From contig NZ_CP169056.1 in NCBI RefSeq assembly GCF_041890415.1, forward strand, positions 2,914,001-2,978,000: a stretch of DNA of 64,000 nt, given 5' to 3'. Both the position numbers and the translations under genes were made by a program. The first letter of the stretch is position 1. Every line of letters starts with the position of its first letter. The DNA is from Pseudoxanthomonas koreensis_A (lineage in GTDB: Bacteria > Pseudomonadota > Gammaproteobacteria > Xanthomonadales > Xanthomonadaceae). The notes below the pieces were generated by a model, which saw nothing but the letters and a program-made list of their open reading frames with translations, had not been told where the DNA came from and searched no databases. Positions 45,064 through 52,795 of this stretch are shown here, one piece after another.

Positions 45064-45402
45064 ATGCTGCAGTTAGTTCTCATGTTCGCAGTTCTTGTAG
45101 TCGCGCTGGTAGTTCCAGTCATGCTTGCTGCTCGCATGGTCGGAGCTGAGAGGACGGGCTTTGGGTCAGCGCTTATTGCCGTCATCCTGCAGATGGTGCT
45201 ATCTGCAGTCGTCAGATCCATAGCTTCAGATCAACTGATCGTAGTACTCGTCGCTTTGATTGTCGGATCAGGAATCTATTCATTCACGCTTGGCACCACA
45301 CTTCTTAAAGGCTTTTTGGTCAGCATCATTGCAACGGTTATTGCTGTTGTCGCAATTGTGCTTCTCGCCAGCTCGTTTGCAGTTATCGCAAGTGCGGCCT
45401 AA
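45064..45402 (+). CDS. Cassette 13: small hydrophobic membrane protein
   Basis: The 112-residue product is almost all hydrophobic, with helices at about residues 3-24, 33-52, 58-76 and 84-108. It has one of the best ribosome sites in the array (AGGGGAGG, 3 bp before the ATG). It ends on the attC TAA. No family assigned. Confidence 0.75.
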   Translation: MLQLVLMFAVLVVALVVPVMLAARMVGAERTGFGSALIAVILQMVLSAVVRSIASDQLIVVLVALIVGSGIYSFTLGTTLLKGFLVSIIATVIAVVAIVLLASSFAVIASAA

Positions 45403-45508
45403 CAATGCGTTCAAGCCGAAGCCGCTTCGTTCCACCAAGCACATGGCAGGTAGAGCTTGCCATGCGCTTGGCTCCACTACGCGTCTCGGCTTAACTTAGG
45501 TGTTAGCC
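45397..45508 (+). repeat. attC: attC 13 (112 bp)
   Basis: Cores GCCTAAC and GTTAGCC; supplies the stop of gene 13. Confidence 0.92.
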
Positions 45509-45524
45509 TTCACTGAGATCATTC

Positions 45525-46922
45525 ATGCGACTTCGTGCCCCATTATTTGACGTATCCGCCGACGACCCGTTTCAGAACGACAAGCTGGGTCGAAAGCCAG
45601 CTGTCGAAGCCCTGACAAATATCTTGAAGAGCAGCACCGAGCCGCTCGTGATTTCCGTCAACGCGCCGTGGGGTTATGGGAAATCAACCTTTCTGCGAAT
45701 GCTAGAGGCTCATCTAGCTGCGAACGAACTCAAGATCATAAGTTTCAATGCGTGGGAGAGCGATTATATAGACGATCCTTTTGTCGCTCTTCTAGGGGAC
45801 ACGGAAGAGCAACTGAGCGTGCTCAGGAGTCATAGGAATCGTTCGATCCAAATCAAGATCGATAAAGCAAAAAAGTATGGAGGCAAGATCATCAGGGCAG
45901 CCATACCTGCGGCAGTGAGAATTGGAACTGCAGGGGTCGTTAATCTCGATCAGTTGACAGAGGCCGCTATAGCTGACGCCGCGGAGAAATTCACGCAAGA
46001 TCAGATTGATTCCTACACGGAAGCCAAGAGGTCAGTCGTCTCTTTTCGAAAAGAACTGAATGATATTGCGCAATCCCTGTACGGCGATGATTCCAAGCTG
46101 CCGCTGGTCTTTATCATTGATGAGCTTGATAGATGCAGGCCCACTCACGCGGTTCGACTGCTCGAAATTGTTAAGCACTTCTTCTCAATTGACCGTATCG
46201 CGTTCGTCATCGCATTAGACCCAGATCAACTTGGACATTCTGTAAGGACGCTATATGGCCAGGAAATGGATGTCGATGGATACCTTAAAAGATTCTTCGA
46301 CTTAGAGCTGAACTTGCCAACCCCGGGTACAGAAGACTTCCTGAATGCCCAGTTTAGCCGGTTTGGACTAGATGAGTTCTTCGCAGCGCGCATGCAGCAT
46401 AACGAAACAAGGTTCGACAAAGATCGACTTGAAAGCCTGTTCAAGCATCTTTTCAGCGCCTTGGATTTTTCGTTTCGGGAGCGTGAACGCGCTTTCTCGC
46501 TTTTAAGCCTAGCTATTCGTGCCACACCGCAGAATCACTACTTGCATCCGCTGATGCTTGGCTGCTTGATTATTCTCAAGATAAAGAACTCGGAGCTTTA
46601 CAAGGAGTTCATTGCTGGTAGATCGACCGCCGGTGCTGTGATGAAGTACTTCTCAAAGCAGCCGGAAGGAAGAGAGTTTGCGCAATCCAACTACGGGTAC
46701 GTACTGGAGGCAGAGCTAATCGGAGCCCAGACCCCTCTCCATGAACAAGACGACCTATACAGCAAGTTCTCGCAGCAATCACAAGACGAGTCACTCACGC
46801 CTGACGCAAGACATCGTGCAGAGATCATCTCGCATGTCGCGCGAGAGAAGAGATTCAATCGCCTCTACTCAAACGTAAGATCTGTTGCGTCCAAGATCGA
46901 TTTGGTCGCGGGTGAAGGCTAA
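45525..46922 (+). CDS. Cassette 14: KAP-family P-loop NTPase
   Basis: The 465-residue protein is the largest in the array. Walker A is NAPWGYGKSTF (about residues 46-56) and Walker B is LVFIIDELDRC (about 195-205), followed by VIALDPDQLGHSV, which is the KAP NTPase pattern. A region of about 100 residues between the Walker motifs contains a mildly hydrophobic, Ala/Ile-rich stretch (IIRAAIPAAVRIGTAGVV), as in KAP proteins that touch membranes. KAP NTPases include the F-plasmid PifA phage-exclusion protein, so a defence role is possible but unproven. Confidence 0.85.
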   Translation: MRLRAPLFDVSADDPFQNDKLGRKPAVEALTNILKSSTEPLVISVNAPWGYGKSTFLRMLEAHLAANELKIISFNAWESDYIDDPFVALLGDTEEQLSVLRSHRNRSIQIKIDKAKKYGGKIIRAAIPAAVRIGTAGVVNLDQLTEAAIADAAEKFTQDQIDSYTEAKRSVVSFRKELNDIAQSLYGDDSKLPLVFIIDELDRCRPTHAVRLLEIVKHFFSIDRIAFVIALDPDQLGHSVRTLYGQEMDVDGYLKRFFDLELNLPTPGTEDFLNAQFSRFGLDEFFAARMQHNETRFDKDRLESLFKHLFSALDFSFRERERAFSLLSLAIRATPQNHYLHPLMLGCLIILKIKNSELYKEFIAGRSTAGAVMKYFSKQPEGREFAQSNYGYVLEAELIGAQTPLHEQDDLYSKFSQQSQDESLTPDARHRAEIISHVAREKRFNRLYSNVRSVASKIDLVAGEG

Positions 46923-46976
46923 CAATTCATTCAAGCCGACGCCGCTTCGCGGCGCGGCTTAATTCAGGTGTTAGGC
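46917..46976 (+). repeat. attC: attC 14 (60 bp)
   Basis: Cores GGCTAAC and GTTAGGC; supplies the stop of gene 14. The cassette ends GTGAAGGCTAAC and begins GTTAGCCTTCAC. Confidence 0.95.
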
Positions 46977-46979
46977 CTC

Positions 46980-47474
46980 ATGGACGTTTCCGTTCGCACC
47001 GTCAAAGAAAGCGACTTCACCGCATTGGCGCGAATATATAATCATTACGTATCGACCACTGTCATTACTTTCGAGACTGAACCCGTTACTGAAGCAGAGA
47101 TGGCACATCGAGTGTCAGAGGCGTTGGCTACTTCATTGCCCTGGCTCGTGGCTGAAGCCGCGGGTTGTGTTGTGGGTTACGCCTACGCTTCAAAGTGGAA
47201 GGGACGCTGTGCCTATCGGTTCTCGGTTGAGGCCACCATCTACTTAGACGCTAGCCACACCGGCAAGGGTGTCGGGTCTCAGCTCTACAAAGCCCTTATA
47301 GCTGCAATTCGTGCTGCGTCCATGCACGCGGTGATAGGTGGTATAGCTCTTCCAAACGAACCGAGTATTGGGTTGCATGAGCGGCTCGGGTTCAAGAAGG
47401 TGGCTCACTTTGAGCAGGTGGGTTACAAGCAAGATCGCTGGGTGGATGTCGGCTATTGGCAACTCCTGCTATGA
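46980..47474 (+). CDS. Cassette 15: GNAT acetyltransferase, phosphinothricin/ArsN1-like
   Basis: The 164-residue protein matches the PAT/ArsN1 class: ARIYNHYVSTTVITFETEPVTEAEM near the N-terminus, YAYASKWKGRCAYRFSVEATIYL in the middle, HTGKGVGSQLYKAL as the acetyl-CoA loop, and NEPSIGLHERLGFKKVAHFEQVGYK near the end. Enzymes of this class acetylate phosphinothricin, methionine sulfoximine or arsinothricin. Which one cannot be told here. The ATG is 3 bp after the core. Confidence 0.88.
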   Translation: MDVSVRTVKESDFTALARIYNHYVSTTVITFETEPVTEAEMAHRVSEALATSLPWLVAEAAGCVVGYAYASKWKGRCAYRFSVEATIYLDASHTGKGVGSQLYKALIAAIRAASMHAVIGGIALPNEPSIGLHERLGFKKVAHFEQVGYKQDRWVDVGYWQLLL

Positions 47475-47475
47475 G

Positions 47476-47587
47476 GCCTAACAATGCGTTCAAGCCGACA
47501 CCGCTTCGTTACGCAAACCACATGGCAGGTACAGCTTGCCATATGGTTTGCTCCACTACGCGGCGCGGCTTAACTTAGGTGTTAGGC
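47476..47587 (+). repeat. attC: attC 15 (112 bp)
   Basis: Cores GCCTAAC and GTTAGGC; long class. Confidence 0.93.
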
Positions 47588-47603
47588 CTCACAGAGCGAG
47601 ATC

Positions 47604-47873
47604 ATGGCAGCTTCAACAGAGCAAGAGTTGGGTGCGCGTGCAGTCCCGCCAGCCGAGGTAAGACCCGACGGCCATCTCACTTTGCCGCGCAGCTTTGGCG
47701 TCTACGAGCTTCCGGCTCGGTCAGGTGCAACGCGTCGCTTTCGCTTCGGCAACCATCCTATTCGCGAGTCGGAGCTTCATCGGGAGTTCGGTAGCTGCAA
47801 GCTCTTGTACCTATTCTTGCAGCGATCAGATGCAGTTCAGATGGCTTCTCTGCTCAATGGGCGTGAGGCCTAA
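47604..47873 (+). CDS. Cassette 16: hypothetical protein
   Basis: The 89-residue soluble product contains LPRSFGVYELPARSGATRRFRFGNHPIRESELHREFG and ends on the attC TAA. It is basic in the middle and has no recognisable motif. Length and position make it the only likely gene of this 340 bp cassette. Confidence 0.65.
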   Translation: MAASTEQELGARAVPPAEVRPDGHLTLPRSFGVYELPARSGATRRFRFGNHPIRESELHREFGSCKLLYLFLQRSDAVQMASLLNGREA

Positions 47874-47927
47874 CAATTTATTCAAGCCGACGCCGTTTCA
47901 CGGCGCGGCTTAATTCAGGTGTTAGCC
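47868..47927 (+). repeat. attC: attC 16 (60 bp)
   Basis: Cores GCCTAAC and GTTAGCC; loop GCCGTTTCACGGC carries two substitutions. Confidence 0.93.
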
Positions 47928-47930
47928 GCT

Positions 47931-48194
47931 ATGAGACATTTCTCGCTCGCACTTTTCGCTGCAATCGCAACGCTACCGGCCTGCTCACGCATCGGCGGCT
48001 CGGACAGCCAGACCTACACTCTTTATCGCAACTCCGTTCTTGACTCGTCCATGCGCGTCCATCTCGCAACCTTTGACGCGGCAGACGGTGACAAGTACAA
48101 CCAAGAGAATTGCCAATTGGCGCAAGAACTTTTCCAGCGCCAAAAAGACGTTGCAACTAGATTCTGGTGTGAGAAAGGCCGCTTTCACGAGTAG
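47931..48194 (+). CDS. Cassette 17: small lipoprotein
   Basis: The 87-residue product starts with a signal ending ATLPAC (lipobox), so it should be a membrane lipoprotein. The mature part (LYRNSVLDSSMRVHLATFDA, CQLAQELFQRQKDVATRFWCEKGRF) has two cysteines and resembles small cassette proteins annotated only as hypothetical. The ATG is 3 bp after the core. Confidence 0.75.
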   Translation: MRHFSLALFAAIATLPACSRIGGSDSQTYTLYRNSVLDSSMRVHLATFDAADGDKYNQENCQLAQELFQRQKDVATRFWCEKGRFHE

Positions 48195-48195
48195 C

Positions 48196-48255
48196 GGCTA
48201 ACAATTCATTCAAGCCGACGCCGCTTCGCGGCGCGGCTTAACTCAGGTGTTAGGC
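48196..48255 (+). repeat. attC: attC 17 (60 bp)
   Basis: Cores GGCTAAC and GTTAGGC. Confidence 0.93.
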
Positions 48256-48271
48256 GCCACGAGAAACGTCG

Positions 48272-48544
48272 ATGCTCAAACAACGAAAGCGATCATTCCG
48301 GGATTGGTGGCGAGCACCCATTACCGCTAGCGATCGGCGCTTGGCTGCATTCGTTGGAGGTCTCGGAGGTTTTTGGATCGGCGCGCTCGGTCGCATTGCA
48401 CTTGGCACAACGCCTGTTTCACTAATGGATGTAGGAGCCTGGGGTCTCGCATTTGCTGCTTGCAGTGCAGCCTTGGGCGTTGCGTTCCCTAAGCCGGTCA
48501 CGGTTATCCTCTTTCCGTTATCCGTCTTTGGTGTAGGCAGCTAG
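48272..48544 (+). CDS. Cassette 18: small membrane protein
   Basis: The 90-residue product has a basic N-terminus (MLKQRKRSFRDWWRAP) and two or three hydrophobic segments with small-residue packing (FVGGLGGFWIGALGR, WGLAFAACSAALGV). It ends at its own TAG 34 bp before the attC. Function unknown. Confidence 0.68.
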   Translation: MLKQRKRSFRDWWRAPITASDRRLAAFVGGLGGFWIGALGRIALGTTPVSLMDVGAWGLAFAACSAALGVAFPKPVTVILFPLSVFGVGS

Positions 48545-48577
48545 TCAGGCAATGGTCGTGACAAATTGTCAGGTGGC

Positions 48578-48637
48578 GCCTAACAATTCATTCAAGCCGA
48601 AGCCGCTTCGCGGCTCGGCTTAATTCAGGTGTTAGCC
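48578..48637 (+). repeat. attC: attC 18 (60 bp)
   Basis: Cores GCCTAAC and GTTAGCC. Confidence 0.93.
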
Positions 48638-48674
48638 TTCAGGTTCTACTAGCCCCCGTTCTGGAAACGCGCTG

Positions 48675-49013
48675 ATGAAGCTTTCTCCAAACGCCGAAAC
48701 GTACGATGCGATGCAGTTGGCTCTGACTAGAGAGATCGTCGAGTCGATCCTGTCTGGTCTAAAGCAGGCCGGGGTTTCCGACCGCGCCATGCTGGAGGAA
48801 GCCGCAGGTAACATCGCTTTCTCTGTCACCGCAATCGTCGACGGCAGCGCAGTCATGGAGCTCAACGGTGAATCCCTCTCGCCAGTTCTCACCTTTTGCC
48901 ACCCGAAAAATGAGGGTGAAATCATCACGGCAGGCGAAGGCGGGTCGTGGATGCACGAGTACGTATTCGGCGTCTTGAGCGACATCCTTGACGACGGCGG
49001 CGATGAAGGCTAA
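48675..49013 (+). CDS. Cassette 19: hypothetical acidic protein
   Basis: The 112-residue soluble product begins with a helix (YDAMQLALTREIVESILSGL) followed by a beta-rich part (GNIAFSVTAIVDGSAVMELNGESLSPVLTFC) and an acidic tail. It stops on the attC TAA. I know no family; the pattern suggests a small alpha+beta fold. Confidence 0.7.
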   Translation: MKLSPNAETYDAMQLALTREIVESILSGLKQAGVSDRAMLEEAAGNIAFSVTAIVDGSAVMELNGESLSPVLTFCHPKNEGEIITAGEGGSWMHEYVFGVLSDILDDGGDEG

Positions 49014-49097
49014 CTGTGTGTTCAAGCCGACAGCCGGGGAGATGCTTCGATCAAATGGACCGCGGTCGGCCGGCTGCGGCTTAACACGGCGTTAGGC
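49008..49097 (+). repeat. attC: attC 19 (90 bp, deviant)
   Basis: Cores GGCTAAC and GTTAGGC; inner stem GCCGACAGCCGG / CCGGCTGCGGC with a longer loop. The approach to the second core is TTAACACGGC rather than the array norm. Confidence 0.88.
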
Positions 49098-49109
49098 GGC
49101 TATCAAACA

Positions 49110-49517
49110 ATGTCGTTGCTTGAAGCACTTGCTCTTGCTGTCGTTGTACTCGCGGGCATGTACTTGCTTGCCTTGGGAACCGCATCGCTGTTCGTGCCAG
49201 CACGAGCCAGTCGGTTCCTGCTCGGGTTCGCCAGTTCTGCATCTGTGCACTTCGCGGAGTTATTTTTGCGCTTCGCTGTTGGCGCTGCACTTGTGGTCTA
49301 TGCCCCACGCATGTCTCTGTCTGGCGTCTTCAACCTTTTTGGCTGGCTGCTGCTTGTCACCACCGCAGGCCTGCTGGTCATTCCCTGGCGGTGGCATCAT
49401 CGCTTCGCGCAGCAAGTCGTTCCTCTCTTCACACGCTACGTCGCACTGATTGGCTTGGTTTCCTTGGTGTTTGGTGGTCTCATCCTCTGGGCGGTAGCAC
49501 GTGGCAGCGCCGCCTAA
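49110..49517 (+). CDS. Cassette 20: four-helix membrane protein
   Basis: The 135-residue product has hydrophobic segments at about residues 4-28, 46-66, 72-92 and 107-130. Polar loops contain FVPARASRFLLGFASSASVHFAELFLR, reminiscent of small DUF-type inner-membrane proteins. It ends on the attC TAA. Confidence 0.72.
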   Translation: MSLLEALALAVVVLAGMYLLALGTASLFVPARASRFLLGFASSASVHFAELFLRFAVGAALVVYAPRMSLSGVFNLFGWLLLVTTAGLLVIPWRWHHRFAQQVVPLFTRYVALIGLVSLVFGGLILWAVARGSAA

Positions 49518-49571
49518 CAATTCATTCAAGCCGACGCCGCTTCGCGGCGCGGCTTAATTCAGGTGTTAGGC
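49512..49571 (+). repeat. attC: attC 20 (60 bp)
   Basis: Cores GCCTAAC and GTTAGGC; supplies the stop of gene 20. Confidence 0.95.
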
Positions 49572-49606
49572 CGCTGTATCGCAACTTCAAAATATGGAGA
49601 TTTGAT

Positions 49607-49816
49607 ATGAAAGTTGTCTCAAATGCATTTCTGGTGGTCTTGGCCACCCTGTCCCTTTGCTTTTCATTCATTGCGTGCCTCATCGCACCGCCCACCGACT
49701 TTTCCAGTCGTGATCTGTTAATCATTGCAATTGGTCTGGCAGGCATCGTCTTTGCCGTTATGGCGGGCCGCGGGCTTGCGCGTATCAATCGGCAACTTCG
49801 GCAGGCATCGGCCTAA
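49607..49816 (+). CDS. Cassette 21: 69-residue membrane protein
   Basis: Two hydrophobic helices (LVVLATLSLCFSFIACLIAP, LLIIAIGLAGIVFAVMAG) and a basic C-terminus. GGAG lies 7 bp before the ATG at 49607, and a three-codon frame (ATG GAG ATT TGA) ends 1 bp before that ATG. The stop is the attC TAA. The product may be a small transmembrane accessory protein or toxin-like peptide; nothing decides this. Confidence 0.68.
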   Translation: MKVVSNAFLVVLATLSLCFSFIACLIAPPTDFSSRDLLIIAIGLAGIVFAVMAGRGLARINRQLRQASA

Positions 49817-49870
49817 CAAGTCATCCAAGCCGACGTTGCTCCGCAACGCGGCTTAATTCAGGCGTTAGGG
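49811..49870 (+). repeat. attC: attC 21 (60 bp)
   Basis: Cores GCCTAAC and GTTAGGG; the stem is GACGTTGCTCCGCAACGC, different from the neighbours and like the half-site at 58852. Confidence 0.92.
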
Positions 49871-49888
49871 CGCAATGAGAGTCCAAGG

Positions 49889-50242
49889 GTGAGTCGAAGA
49901 AATTGGTACAAATGGGCAATGGCAGCCATGACTGTAATGGTGGTCGTGCTGCTCGCCTCACATCCGGAACTCAGGCTGCTGATTCCATTTGTTGATGCCT
50001 TTGGCATTGATTTATTCGCAATGCTAGTTGGGGCGCAGCTTTGGGCTTGCGTCCGGCCGGGGCTACTCAAGCTTTACAGGGCATTGGTACTGCCGGTGGC
50101 ACAAAGGCTCTACGCGTTGACCATCTACTTCCTCGGCATTGCTGGCCCCTACGCCGATGAGACCTTCCGTACTCGCTTCCCTGGTTGCGAGTTGCGCCCT
50201 AACAATTCATTCAAGCCGACGCCGCTTCGCGGCGCGGCTTAA
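49889..50242 (+). CDS. Cassette 22: membrane protein with attC-encoded tail
   Basis: The 117-residue product starts at a GTG (49889) and has three hydrophobic stretches (about residues 10-25, 29-55, 70-85). It has no stop before the attC: the frame continues through it and adds NNSFKPTPLRGAA, ending at the TAA of GGCTTAAC. A five-codon frame (49875-49892) ends overlapping the GTG. Function unknown. Confidence 0.62.
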   Translation: MSRRNWYKWAMAAMTVMVVVLLASHPELRLLIPFVDAFGIDLFAMLVGAQLWACVRPGLLKLYRALVLPVAQRLYALTIYFLGIAGPYADETFRTRFPGCELRPNNSFKPTPLRGAA

Positions 50243-50256
50243 CTCAGGCGTTAGGC
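50197..50256 (+). repeat. attC: attC 22 (60 bp)
   Basis: Cores CCCTAAC and GTTAGGC; translated as the tail of gene 22. The CCCTAAC core pairs with GTTAGGG at the cassette's start. Confidence 0.93.
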
Positions 50257-50259
50257 GGC

Positions 50260-50673
50260 ATGGGCGAGATCATCGCAACTGGGCTCTTAGGAATCCTTGC
50301 TCTGGGTGCCGCCGCACCAGCGGGCCACCCCTTGTCGCTCGACTCGATTCAAGGGGCATGGTGGTCCAACTGCCAGGACCCAGCTGCGGAGTTCATCATC
50401 GCTGGTGACGAATACTCAGGTGACTTCCTTGGCACATACAAGCTAGATCTTTCCGGCGATGTGCTGGTGTTTCAAAGCGGGCTGGTTGAAGGGCACAGCA
50501 TCAACGTCACCCACACGCCTCTCTCCTTCCGCGTCATGAGCGCTAGGGCCAGCCAGCTGGTTCTGCGTTCCTTGCCGGAAGGCTCTAGCAGCAAAGACTG
50601 GCACTTGCAGTCTTGCAGTAGCATGCCGCCTAACAGTTCATTCAAGCCGATGCCGCTTCGCGACACGGCTTAA
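50260..50673 (+). CDS. Cassette 23: exported hypothetical protein with attC-encoded tail
   Basis: The 137-residue product begins with a signal-like segment (MGEIIATGLLGILALGAAAPAG). The mature domain is lipocalin- or META-like in pattern (SIQGAWWSNCQDPAAEFIIAGDEY, FLGTYKLDLSGDVLVFQSG) and has two cysteines. It runs through the attC, adding NSSFKPMPLRDTA. The ATG is 3 bp after the core. Confidence 0.68.
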   Translation: MGEIIATGLLGILALGAAAPAGHPLSLDSIQGAWWSNCQDPAAEFIIAGDEYSGDFLGTYKLDLSGDVLVFQSGLVEGHSINVTHTPLSFRVMSARASQLVLRSLPEGSSSKDWHLQSCSSMPPNSSFKPMPLRDTA

Positions 50674-50687
50674 TTCAGGTGTTAGCC
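50628..50687 (+). repeat. attC: attC 23 (60 bp)
   Basis: Cores GCCTAAC and GTTAGCC; translated as the tail of gene 23. Confidence 0.93.
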
Positions 50688-50704
50688 CCCCGTTGGAGCC
50701 ACAC

Positions 50705-51520
50705 GTGCCCCGATTTTTGTTGCTCGCACTCTTGCTCACGCTGGCGTCCCCTGCCAGCGCCATCGTCATCCGACATGATGTTGACGACTCGAAGTATCGC
50801 ATTACGACCTCTGAATTCCATGCGCTCGTCGATATGCCCAGTGAGGGGCACGGCGTACTGATTGCCCCACAGTGGGTGATCACCGCTGCACATACGATCC
50901 CGCTGCACTCCGAACTCAAGCAAGTAGATATCAACGGGAAGCCCAGGGACGTTGAGCGCACCGTCATCCACGCTGGATATAAACCGCTGCCACAAGAATT
51001 GATCGACCACGCGATGGCCAGTGGCGAAGCAATTTTGATCGTTGTGTTTCTTTCGTCGTCTGACGACATCGCGCTAGTCAAGCTGGCCGAGCCCGTGACG
51101 GATGTCGTCTCTGTCGCACTCCACGAAGACAGCGTGCGGCCCGGAGAGATCGTCAAGATCATCGGGAAAGGAGCGACCGGCAACGGTGCTGCAGGATACA
51201 GTCTCGGTGGGCGTAACCGGACGGAACTTCGTCGTGCCTACAACGAGATCACCAGTGCTTACGACCGCTGGTTTTGCTATCGGTTCGACGAGCCATCATC
51301 AGCTTTGCCCCTTGAGGGCGCCCTTGGCAACGGGGACAGCGGTGGCCCCGCGCTTATCCAGGTCGAAGATCAATGGCTTTTGTCTGGGTTGGCGTCTTGG
51401 AAAGTGATTGAGGGCCATGTGGTGAGTGCCAAATACGGTCGCTATGACCAGGTGACCTGCAATGTGCGTTTGAGCCATTACGCCGACTGGATTGAAAGTG
51501 TAGTGTCTGGACAGCCGTAG
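50705..51520 (+). CDS. Cassette 24: exported trypsin-like serine protease
   Basis: From a GTG at 50705 (GGAG 6 bp upstream) the protein has 271 residues with a clear signal peptide ending SPASA. The S1 triad is visible: histidine in WVITAAHT, aspartate in SSSDDIALVKL and serine in GNGDSGGPAL. It is thus a secreted or periplasmic protease. Such enzymes are unusual as integron cassette products. The gene ends in TAG just before the attC. Confidence 0.87.
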   Translation: MPRFLLLALLLTLASPASAIVIRHDVDDSKYRITTSEFHALVDMPSEGHGVLIAPQWVITAAHTIPLHSELKQVDINGKPRDVERTVIHAGYKPLPQELIDHAMASGEAILIVVFLSSSDDIALVKLAEPVTDVVSVALHEDSVRPGEIVKIIGKGATGNGAAGYSLGGRNRTELRRAYNEITSAYDRWFCYRFDEPSSALPLEGALGNGDSGGPALIQVEDQWLLSGLASWKVIEGHVVSAKYGRYDQVTCNVRLSHYADWIESVVSGQP

Positions 51521-51523
51521 AGG

Positions 51524-51583
51524 GGCTAACAATTCATTCAAGCCGACGCCGCTTTGCGGCGCGGCTTAACTCAGGCGTTAGCC
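51524..51583 (+). repeat. attC: attC 24 (60 bp)
   Basis: Cores GGCTAAC and GTTAGCC. Confidence 0.93.
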
Positions 51584-51598
51584 CTCAGGAGCAACTTC

Positions 51599-52138
51599 AT
51601 GGCAAATCTGCTGTACGTCGACAACTCCAACATCTGGATCGAGGGCATGCACGTTGCCGCCTTCCAAAATGGCCACGCTCCTGACGTCTGGTCCGCCGTA
51701 CAGAACAAAATTTGCGATTACTCCTGGAAGCTCGACTTCGGCAAGCTTTTCCAGTTCGCCGGCGGAGACCGCGCCGACGTAAAGAAGGCCGCTTTGTTCG
51801 GATCGCGCCCTCCGCAGAACGACTCTCTTTGGGTGGCTGCTCGGCACAAAGGCTTCGAGGTCACTACATACGACCGAAACGTGGCAAACCACGAGAAGAA
51901 GATCGACACAGATATTGTCGCAACAATGATCGCTGACTCTTACGAGCTGGCTGACCCGGCCACTGACGAGATCACTCTAGTGGCCGGGGACTCTGACTAC
52001 GTGCCAGCGATCGAAAAGCTCAAAGCCCGTGGTTTCAAGGTCTATGTTGTCTTCTGGGGGCACGCATCTCGGGAGCTCAAGCAAGCGGCCAGTGAGTTCA
52101 TCAATCTGGACCAACACTTGCAGCACCTGTCCCGCTGA
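51599..52138 (+). CDS. Cassette 25: NYN-domain protein (LabA/DUF88-like, putative RNase)
   Basis: The 179-residue product starts NLLYVDNSNIWIEGMH, with the first acidic site of the NYN/PIN-like nuclease fold. It continues with KKIDTDIVATMIADSYEL and ITLVAGDSDYVPAIEKLKARGFKVYVVFW, the second and third acidic sites. This matches LabA/DUF88 proteins, which are thought to be metal-dependent ribonucleases. AGGA lies 8 bp before the ATG. Confidence 0.88.
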   Translation: MANLLYVDNSNIWIEGMHVAAFQNGHAPDVWSAVQNKICDYSWKLDFGKLFQFAGGDRADVKKAALFGSRPPQNDSLWVAARHKGFEVTTYDRNVANHEKKIDTDIVATMIADSYELADPATDEITLVAGDSDYVPAIEKLKARGFKVYVVFWGHASRELKQAASEFINLDQHLQHLSR

Positions 52139-52139
52139 G

Positions 52140-52199
52140 GGCTAACAATTCATTCAAGCCGACGCCGCTTCGCGGCGCGGCTTAATTCAGGTGTTAGGC
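52140..52199 (+). repeat. attC: attC 25 (60 bp)
   Basis: Cores GGCTAAC and GTTAGGC. Confidence 0.94.
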
Positions 52200-52216
52200 C
52201 TATCTTGGAGAATGCA

Positions 52217-52708
52217 ATGCGACTCATACTACTGATTACGCTTTCGCTTCTGACAACACCTGCCCTAGCGCAAATCTATACATGCCCAGATGGTCGCGGT
52301 GGCAAGACGTACCAGCAAACGCCTTGCTCAGGCTCAGACGGTGGGGATTACGTTCGCTGCATCCGTCCAAATGGAAGCAGCTACATCAAGCGCGGTACTA
52401 CGTGCCCAACACGCACAGAAAGCGTTCCTCACCAACCCGGCATGGTGCTTGATGTCACTACTGGGCAACAAAAATTCATGATCCCCGGCGGCGGCAATGG
52501 CATGATTGATCCAGCGACCGGCCAACGACACGAGCTGATTAGTCCCCCACCTACCCGTCGTGTTTATGATCAACCTCAACAAATTTCGGCCTCCCAAGCA
52601 TGCGGTGAGGCAAAAGCACAACTTGATATTGCACTTTCAGATCCAAACCGAACTATGACCACAATCAGACGGGCTCAGGATCGCTATGACAGGCTCTGTG
52701 GCAGATAG
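52217..52708 (+). CDS. Cassette 26: exported DUF4124-like protein
   Basis: From the ATG at 52217 (GGAG 6 bp upstream) the 163-residue product has a signal peptide ending TTPALAQ. It then has IYTCPDGRGGKTYQQTPCSG, a pattern close to DUF4124 domains of periplasmic proteins. The rest is low in hydrophobicity, with a C-terminal helical segment (CGEAKAQLDIALSDPN ... RYDRLCGR). Confidence 0.75.
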   Translation: MRLILLITLSLLTTPALAQIYTCPDGRGGKTYQQTPCSGSDGGDYVRCIRPNGSSYIKRGTTCPTRTESVPHQPGMVLDVTTGQQKFMIPGGGNGMIDPATGQRHELISPPPTRRVYDQPQQISASQACGEAKAQLDIALSDPNRTMTTIRRAQDRYDRLCGR

Positions 52709-52768
52709 GCCTAACAATTCGTCCAAGCCGACGCCGCTTCGCGGCGCGGCTTAACTCAGGTGTTAGGC
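52709..52768 (+). repeat. attC: attC 26 (60 bp)
   Basis: Cores GCCTAAC and GTTAGGC. Confidence 0.94.
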
Positions 52769-52795
52769 TGCTAAATCAACAACAGGGGGTCTGTC

